In this document: positions 63,849-64,000 of the stretch, in pieces | How the letters are laid out: every line of letters starts with the position of its first letter | Numbering within the stretch: the first letter of the stretch is position 1 | Origin: CAYTRP01 sp964625145 | Lineage (GTDB): Bacteria; Sumerlaeota; Sumerlaeia; SLMS01; JAHLLQ01 | Direction of reading: 5' to 3' | Assembly (NCBI GenBank): GCA_964625145.1 | Contig: CAZVAQ010000001.1 | Coordinates: 1-64,000 of the forward strand | Length of the DNA: 64,000 nt | Translations under genes and position numbers: made by a program | The notes under the pieces: model-generated | What the model was told of the DNA's origin: nothing | Database searches by the model: none | What the model saw: the letters and a program-made list of their open reading frames with translations, nothing else

Positions 63849-64000
63849 ATGCCCGGTCCCCCCGAGAATCGCCAAGTCATCCTGAACCGGATCGAGGCCG
63901 CCTGTGCCCGGGCACGCCGCGATCCTTCAGAGGTGCGTCTGGTCGCGGTTTCCAAGTTCCGGCCAATCGAGCAGACCCACGAACTGTACAATGCGGGGCA
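63849..64000 (+). CDS. yggS: YggS-family PLP homeostasis protein, N-terminal fragment
   Basis: The first 50 residues are visible before the window ends. NRQVILNRIEAACARARRDP then EVRLVAVSKFRPIEQTHELY is the standard YggS/PLPBP N-terminus, where the Lys of AVSK binds pyridoxal phosphate. The start at 63849 (ATGCCCGG) is 83 bases after the zinc-ribbon paralogue. Confidence 0.88.
   Translation, partial: MPGPPENRQVILNRIEAACARARRDPSEVRLVAVSKFRPIEQTHELYNAG

Overview
This is a GC-rich, gene-dense chromosomal stretch from an uncultured-type bacterium, probably a diderm that metabolises propionate or methylmalonyl-CoA. The evidence for this is a sodium-pumping methylmalonyl-CoA decarboxylase operon, peptidoglycan-recycling genes (anmK, an S66 LD-carboxypeptidase), and very large exported proteins with calcium-binding repeats. 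The prepilin, which has a long insert after its FTLIELL helix, and the many exported multidomain proteins resemble what I know of Sumerlaeota, Hydrogenedentota and PVC-like genomes. That placement is only an impression. A run of exactly 100 N (42656-42755) shows a scaffolded, probably metagenome-derived assembly.

Layout. 0.07-4.75 kb: methylmalonyl-CoA decarboxylase (carboxyltransferase, delta, biotin carrier and beta subunits) with its biotin ligase. 4.8-9.0 kb: exported CAP-domain protein and a GH18-like protein. 9.0-11.3 kb (minus): yggU, purine nucleoside phosphorylase, and a DksA/TraR protein with a histone-H1-like tail. 11.6-20.0 kb: alaS, GNAT, pyrG, nadB, anmK. 20.3-21.6 kb (minus): exported LD-carboxypeptidase and a small membrane protein. 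21.8-23.2 kb: DnaC-like loader and rex. 23.2-27.6 kb (minus): dprA, priA and a membrane protein, translationally coupled. 27.7-37.2 kb (minus): prepilin, an exported protein, and a 2622-residue exported protein with an apparently dead matrixin-like domain, TSP3 and FG-GAP repeats. 37.7-40.3 kb: EF-G paralogue and a membrane-anchored J-protein. 40.3-43.5 kb (minus): Uma2-like protein, nrdR, trxA, hisA, [gap], fabI. 43.6-45.3 kb: small accessory patch with an RHS relic, a PIN toxin-antitoxin pair and a zinc-ribbon protein. 45.4-46.9 kb (minus): argJ and an FtsB-like protein. 47.1-50.3 kb: PilZ-like protein, tRNA-Thr(CGT) and a GHL10/golvesin-like glycosidase. 50.3-53.7 kb (minus): two exported unknowns coupled to aroA. 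53.9-58.2 kb: pepF, a TIGR02757-family gene, purH. 58.2-62.0 kb (minus): YfhO-like membrane protein and a sarcosine-oxidase-like flavoenzyme. 62.1-64 kb: SPOUT methyltransferase, a tandem pair of unknown paralogues, and the start of yggS.

How it fits together. Most genes are housekeeping, packed in short operons with ATGA/GTGA/TTGA stop-start overlaps. The decarboxylase would couple methylmalonyl-CoA decarboxylation to Na+ export, and Rex would sense NADH/NAD+. No new defence system or CRISPR array is visible. The parts most worth a second look are the giant pseudo-matrixin operon, the tandem paralogue pair near the right end, the H1-tailed DksA protein, the altered catalytic or metal sites in EF-G and PriA, and the small accessory patch beside the assembly gap.
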